A program made the translations under genes and the position numbers. DNA of 64,000 nucleotides from Brevipalpus yothersi (lineage: Eukaryota > Arthropoda > Arachnida > Trombidiformes > Tenuipalpidae). Below the pieces are notes generated by a model, which saw only the letters and a program-made list of their open reading frames with translations, did not search any database and was not told where the DNA came from. Shown here one piece after another: positions 58,416 through 64,000 of this stretch (the stretch's first letter is position 1; each line of letters starts with the position of its first letter). The stretch is taken from contig QZCP01000334.1 of assembly GCA_003956705.1 (NCBI GenBank), positions 365,718 to 429,717 of the forward strand, given 5' to 3'.

Positions 58416-58928
58416 ATGGATGATTCGGATGATGATGGTTTTTCCCGCCCAACAGTACCAACAGTATCAACAGTACCCTCCTGTGCCTATGAGCAAGATA
58501 TAGAGAGAGATGTGAACAATAATAATCTTCTATTTCCTTCTCCCGATTTTGATCGATTTTCACCACCGAATTTCAAATCTTCCATCACCACAACGAAATC
58601 TTTTCAACGAGACAATTCTCACATCACCGCTATTGAAAACAATGACATCGATGATGGTAATAGTTTCATGCCCAAATTTTCGATAGATATAAGTTCCAAA
58701 GATATGACAAGTTTTATGATGGCATCCGATTCAAACGGTGACGGTGGCCATAATACTTGTAATGTTTCGTGTTCCAAGCGTGATGATAGATCAACGAATA
58801 AGAATAGTGATAATGATGAAACTTGTGAGATCCCACCCGAAATGGCTCGAGAAGATATTGAAATGGTGGTAGATGCCTACATTTGGTTTGAAAAAGTTCG
58901 AACATTACTTCTTGGACTTTTGTGTTGA
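58416..58928 (+). CDS. Orphan acidic Asn/Asp/Ser-rich protein
   Basis: Open frame of 170 residues from ATG 58416. I do not recognise it. It starts with an acidic cluster (MDDSDDDGFS), continues with Ser/Thr/Pro- and Asn-rich sequence of likely disorder, and ends with a short segment that looks helical (PPEMAREDIEMVVDAYIWFE then a hydrophobic VRTLLLGLLC). The final cysteine is the last residue. No signal peptide. The longer frame from 58299 would include an S/L-rich translation of a CT run and starts at a weak position, so I use the inner ATG. It may be one exon of a larger gene or an intronless orphan. Confidence 0.5.
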   Translation: MDDSDDDGFSRPTVPTVSTVPSCAYEQDIERDVNNNNLLFPSPDFDRFSPPNFKSSITTTKSFQRDNSHITAIENNDIDDGNSFMPKFSIDISSKDMTSFMMASDSNGDGGHNTCNVSCSKRDDRSTNKNSDNDETCEIPPEMAREDIEMVVDAYIWFEKVRTLLLGLLC

Positions 58929-60076
58929 AAAAAAGATGCTTTTCTCTTTTGTGTGTGAAACTATTTCGCTTGATAATTATTCTCATTAGTTGTCAATTTT
59001 TAAATAAGTTCTGATCTCATATTTCTTTTTCTACCATCTTAATATGTCTGGATAAACAAAATCTCAAGTGGATTATTGGCCATAAATACAAATGATGTGT
59101 ACAGTGTCTTTTGGTTAATTAAAATCTCAAGTCTCCAAAAGAACAATCGAAAGTGATTCCTCTAACTAATTTCGAATAATTCTTTTTCTCTCTCTGCCTT
59201 TCGACAATATTTACTGAACAAACTTATCGCACTGGACTGTTTCTGTGAGTGCTTCGAAATGTATTCAAAATTCATTGATCCTTACTGTTGATTATTCGAA
59301 TGATCTGCATGGTCAATCGAATGAACAAATGATATTTGTAATCAAGTTTGAGCTTTACGAATCAGTGAATCTAAATTTTTTTCTTACCTTCATATTCGAA
59401 AGAAAGAGAGAGAGAGAAAGAGAGAAGGATAAACGTGATTAACAAGGTTTCGAGTCAAGTCAAGATACCTGAACATTTAGTAAATTCTGATCAAGGCCAT
59501 AAGATTAACTTGTACTCAGTCCGGTAGACAGATGTCATGTGATTTTGTTATGCTTAATTCTTATGCAGTATATAATTTGATAACTTTATATTACGAAGGT
59601 CAAACAACGTGACTGGTTTTCTTTTGTTGATTTTTTTTGTACGGCCAATATTTTTCGAGTGTCGAGCATGAATTTTTCCATCTTCTAAGGAAGATTCTCT
59701 CTCTCTCACTCAGATTATTTCTCAATATGTCTTGCAAATTGTTCATCTTCAGTGTTTCTCGGGAAACACTGATTAAAGGAGATGAATTTCCAAGAATCAA
59801 AGATCCTCACCATGTCATAATTGCATTGACTAGCTACTTTTTTATCATCGATTATTCAATTTGCACACCAAAATTGCTGATCTAGTCAATGATCTTCGTA
59901 AGAGATTTCAAAGGCAACACTTGAAAGTATGTTCCCTTGTATCAAGCAAAAAAGAAGAAGATTTCCTTTATTCTTTCTTTGGTGCCTTGTCTTGATTCTC
60001 TTCCTACCAGTGACATTCGATGCTGGGCCCTTGAATTTGATTCGTTTCGAAACTATCAACTGATCAGTGCTAGAAG
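58929..60076. other. Intergenic region before the secreted protein gene
   Basis: AT-rich; small open frames at 59245-59442 and 59637-59885 have no recognisable content. It contains the promoter of the gene at 60077. Confidence 0.5.
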
Positions 60077-62265
60077 ATGGTCAACTTTTCAAGGTTTATC
60101 ATCTTCTTGGTACTCCTCCAGGCTTCAATTGAGGTAAGCTTTTGCTTGAGGCTGAGATGGGTATATGTAGTGTGTACGCTTCGTTTAACGCCAATATAAA
60201 TTTAATTTGACCTTCGATTTCGTTGATGCTGAATATTTTAGGTTTCTTATTCGAGAAACAGTCCGAATAGAGATGGAAAAAGTTCAGCCAAACAAGAAAA
60301 CACCGATTCAATCCAGGAGATTGATGATTGGAAAAATTTGGTGGTTCGTTTATCGAGGTTCAGACGTCAAGCCAATCGGAATCAACCAAGAACTTTTCCA
60401 GAATTTAAACGTGAGGAAGAATTCAATGATCTGAAATTCCTTCTAAATTTTTCCTTCCAAAATCTATCATAGCATTCGATTTAGACAAAGACAAGGACAA
60501 TAAAGAAATTCTTGGCAAGTTAGAGCCAGTAAATCTGGGCAAAATAGAGCCAGTTAAATTAGAGCCAGTTGCGGATCCTATTTATCCGTAAGTGATGAGA
60601 ATAGGAGAAGAATAATTATCAAAAACGAATGATAATTGGAATTTCAATGCCTCTTACACACAGGAAAACAAGTGGCTTAGATGATGCGGATCCATCGATA
60701 ACAACAACAACAACTACTACCACTACGACGACAACAACTCCTACACCAGAACCCAAAATCGAAACAGATAAAAATGTTCGACGAAAACCAACCGATCGAA
60801 GGAGATTTTCTCCATCCTCATCTGAAGAGGATAATCATGATGACAAAATGTCTGATCCGATTGAAAGTGAGAGCAGAGCAATTGGTAGTGGGGCAGCCAT
60901 GGATATGAGAAGAAAAATTTCATCCCAAAAAGATCTTGATCAGTATCTTTTGCTGCCAAAAACTATGTTCTATCAAGGAAAGCCGATAATGATTCAACCA
61001 AAGTTGGAAAAAAAGGATGAATCAACTTACAGTTTGATCATTGATTTTACACTCGATTCAGCTAGCAATCCTCAACCAATTAATCGAGGAGAACCTCGTT
61101 CAGCTGACCAAAAATCTAGTTCCAAGTCTGAGAGGTATAAAAATTTTTCAAAACAGGTAACCCTGTGAACTCAATGTCACAATTTATATTTTATGTCCAG
61201 GGAACAAGATCAATCAGCCAAAGCCACTGAGAATCAGAACAGAAATCCAACAACTTCTACAACTACTTCTACTACCACCACTACTGTTGCTCCCACTATA
61301 CCACCCAAACCGAATTCTGATATGGACAATTCGACAAACAGCAATCAAGGTCCACAACAACCTGAGAAACCAAATCGTGGAACTAATCGACCCAGAACTC
61401 CACTGATTCCTGTTGATGAACGAGGTGCAAGTACACCCGAAAGACGAAGAGTTCCCAATCAAGATGGTGAAAATCCTCGACCAGAAGCTGAAAATTCAAG
61501 ACAACCAAATCCACAGAGACCACCGACAAATCAGAATAATCAGCGAAATGTACCTCAACAAGATCGATCTCAAGCTCCTGTTCGATCACAAAATCCCTAT
61601 CCTCGATATCCACAAAATCAGCATGTTTACCGTTACCCAGTCCACTATCACCCAGTCTCTCGTAATTATCCTCCTCAATACCCTTACAATCAGAATCCTT
61701 ATCATGGTGAGTATCCTGAAATTTTCTAATAGATTGAAATTCTGAAAAAATTCTTTTCACCCTTTCAGCCCATGCAGGTCGATCAGCACCAACGACAAAT
61801 CCTTACTACAGACCAGCCGTTCCTCTACCTTACCACCAGCCAGGTTATCCATCTCGAGGGAATCCAATTCCAGCCCATGGACGTGAGAATATTCACGAGG
61901 TAAATTTAAATCCGATCCCGAGACCACCGTTGGTCAGTGAAAATCAGATGATGCCAGGACGGCAAGCAAATGCTGATCCCTTCTATGAGAACGTCTTTTA
62001 CCAGCGATTCCGAATGAGTAAAGATCCGAACAAGCCGATCGGTGTTCCCGAAGTTGTTGTCCATGTGATGAGACAATACTTGGACAATTTGACTCGTCCA
62101 ACCGAGGAACGATTTGTTTTCTATCCTCGATCACAGAAGGACAAAGATGAGGGTAAAAATGAGTTGAGTGATCCTCGATTCCCACATCCAAAATTTTTCG
62201 GGGGTCTAGCCAATAGCACAAGTCCAATTGATTCCACTACATTCCGCAATGATTCAAACAATTAA
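60077..62265 (+). CDS. Secreted Pro/Asn/Thr-rich protein, unknown
   Basis: A six-exon gene: 60077..60133, 60242..60410, 60473..60587, 60664..61134, 61201..61706 and 61769..62265, all junctions in frame, giving 604 residues. A signal peptide (MVNFSRFIIFLVLLQASIE) is followed by a possible furin-type site RFRR near residue 54. Next come LEPV repeats in exon 3, a Thr-rich mucin-like run (about 13 Thr), a Lys/Glu-rich part, a second Thr run, and a long Pro/Asn/Gln/Tyr-rich region (PRYPQNQHVYRYPVHYHP). A less biased end contains NVFYQRFRMSKDPNKPIG and EVVVHVMRQYLDNLTRPTEE. No cysteine-rich or chitin-binding domain is seen. Candidate extracellular matrix, cuticle or silk-like protein; the function is unknown. 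Confidence 0.75.
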
Positions 62266-62679
62266 ATACTCTGGTGAAAGTTACTAATTTTGTTGACATC
62301 TGATTCTTCTCTCGTTTGATTTATTGTAGCCAATCTCAATAGTTAAACATATTTCGTGTTCTTACACCCTTCTTAAACATTCGTGCTTCTAATACCATTT
62401 AGCACTCATTTTTTATTTGAAAAATTTATGTGTCTAAAACAACATGAAAAATGGATACCTTTCAGCTTTCAGTGTAAAGCATGAGGCAGAAACTAAAATT
62501 TGAGATAGCTTAAAAATTTAGACCATAAGAACGAATCTTGATGGGAAAATCTATTGATAATTTGATACCAATGAGCAAAGTGATGGTTTCCTAACCATTA
62601 TTGTCAGGTAAAGTCGATTCTGCTGAACCAATTATTCAACAAGATACACTTCATGGAAGTTGACAGAATATTTCCACAC
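62266..62679. other. Convergent spacer between two secreted-protein genes
   Basis: AT-rich 3' sequence of both neighbours; nothing else seen. Confidence 0.5.
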
Positions 62680-63045
62680 TCAGTTCCATCCTCCTGATAC
62701 TTGTTGAGCCATTGGCTTGCGAATGACCGCTTTAGCTTTGTAAACTTTAGTTGGTTCCGGATACATCACAGGAACTTTTTTGAATTTCAGAGTCTCGATT
62801 ACCTTTGTATTTGAAAAAAAAACAGTTGAAAGTGAAATAATTATGCAAAATCGTTTTGTTGTTCAAAATATTTGACTTACCACAACTTTAACCCCACATC
62901 GACCACCTCCACCTTCACTTTCACCACCTTTACCCTTTCCTTTGCCACCTTTATCACCTTTACCTCCTTTTTTGGCATCCAATATTGTCGAGAAAAGTAA
63001 TAGAAGGATACAGATTTTCAATTTGTTGCAACAATTTTTTGACAT
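62680..63045 (-). CDS. Small secreted Gly/Lys-rich protein, unknown
   Basis: Two exons on -, 62881..63045 and 62680..62802, joined in phase 0, give 95 residues. A signal peptide (KICILLLLFSTILDA) precedes a GGKGDKGGKGKGKGG stretch, an ESEGGGGRCG segment, and a conserved-looking C-terminal part (VVVIETLKFKKVPVMYPEPT, KVYKAKAVIRKPMAQQ). The splice is supported by GTAAGT and a pyrimidine-free but in-frame AAAG acceptor; without it the frame ends after 60 residues. Highly basic once processed. It could be a cuticle, glue or silk component. The family is not recognised. Confidence 0.65.
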
Positions 63046-64000
63046 GATAAATTAGATTGATTCCTGAAATCTTCAACTGTAGAAGATAAAGATGCTCTTG
63101 GAGCAGACTTCATACTTTCATCAGCATTTTTCAACTGATCCCACAAAATGATCCCAACTGATTACGTTATGCAAAGTTTTGTATTCAAATTATGATTGAA
63201 TGAAAATAAGTTGGCCTGTTTTGCCAGTTTCCATTTCACTTCCATGGTTCATGGGCTTTTGAAGCAATCTTTTGTTCCTTCTCGTATAAGTCGAATGATG
63301 ACAGTCCAATGAGTGGGTTTGATGTGGAAAAATTATTGCTTCATTCTTTTGAATGATTTCATGGATTATGATCAGCCTTTCTTCTTGAGATCTGAAATCT
63401 AAATTATGATTCAATGAAGACAACAAGAGAAAGTCAATGGCCGATAAGAGAAGTGTATGAGAAGTTGAGATCATAAAAAATTCATTTTATTTTATTCAAT
63501 TGTTGAGAATGGTTAGGCGATGCTTAGATGAATCAAATTTTTAAGATCGATTCAAAATCAGTAGGTAATCAAAAATCATCTTTTGGATTGTTCAGGGAAT
63601 AAATGTCAAAAGACTTCCATTTCGTAAATGATCAAGAAGTGATCTGAGCTTTACAATTGGAAAACAGCTGAATTTTTCGAATTTTTGGTAATCAATATCT
63701 TTTCTAACTCATTTTCAGATAAACTCTGATATTCAACATATTCCCCTTATAAAAAATTGAAAATTCCAAAAGGAATCGATCCACTTAACCGCTACTCATG
63801 GATAAGCCTCTAATTAAAAAGAATATAGTCTCAATATTCTACATGAATCGTAAACCCATCAACTTTTTACTCTCACATCGATGAACAACAACTCTTTGAC
63901 ATTTATAATAGCATAGCTTCAATCTGGATCATGATTCTATTGGAAGAGAATACAAACCGAACATTGACATGTTTCCAAGTCTTCCAAAAATTATCTCTCG
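63046..64000. other. Terminal intergenic stretch
   Basis: AT-rich with no gene I can support; the 94-codon frame on - at 63190-63474 has no recognisable features. A gene could continue beyond the window. Confidence 0.45.

Overview
The window is eukaryotic nuclear DNA from an arthropod, most likely an acariform mite and perhaps a spider mite. The reasons are AT-rich intergenic sequence, short introns (about 50-570 bp, most under 200) with GT-AG borders, compact and often convergent or divergent genes, many (GA)n/(CT)n microsatellites, and animal-only proteins such as FUT8, JNK, aftiphilin, PREB and CCDC50. The species is inferred from general character and was not checked. There is no operon, CRISPR array, phage or clear transposon.

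Layout. 0-7 kb: a tandem duplication of a two-gene block, prolyl 4-hydroxylase alpha (+) followed by a convergent intronless NF-YB gene (-). 9-16 kb: CCDC50 homologue (+), aftiphilin homologue (-), and ataxin-3 (+), which is divergent from aftiphilin. 17-24 kb: RAB8 (-) and PREB/Sec12 (+) share a promoter region; RWDD1 (-) follows. 24.7-29.4 kb: two tandem GH30 glucosylceramidase genes (-), one carrying an approximately 84-residue His/Pro tract. 30-32.4 kb: a small secreted acidic peptide (+) and an ELOVL fatty-acid elongase (-). 32.4-36.5 kb: no gene recognised, but an unmerged (GA)n duplication and a diverged approximately 1.1 kb tandem non-coding repeat. 36.5-42.4 kb: FUT8, B9D1 and WBP4 (all -). 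42.4-46.6 kb: microsatellite-rich, with a 665-N gap. 46.6-56.5 kb: JNK (+), AVL9 (+), TRMT10C (-) and an SH3BGR-family gene (+), the last two divergent. 56.5-64 kb: microsatellites with a 15-N gap, an orphan acidic protein (+), a 604-residue secreted Pro/Asn/Thr-rich protein (+) and a 95-residue secreted Gly/Lys-rich protein (-).

Most genes are unrelated housekeeping genes, but several serve the secretory route: P4HA in the ER, PREB/Sec12 for COPII budding, FUT8 in the Golgi, and aftiphilin, AVL9 and RAB8 after the Golgi. Nothing suggests co-regulation beyond shared divergent promoters. The most unusual features are the His/Pro insertion in one glucosylceramidase copy, the uneven divergence of both tandem duplications (conversion-like tracts), the three-residue CTI end of RAB8, poly(A) signals that overlap stop codons, and the diverged non-coding repeat at 34-36 kb. 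Exon borders were placed by hand from frame, GT-AG borders and family alignment from memory; no transcript evidence was available.
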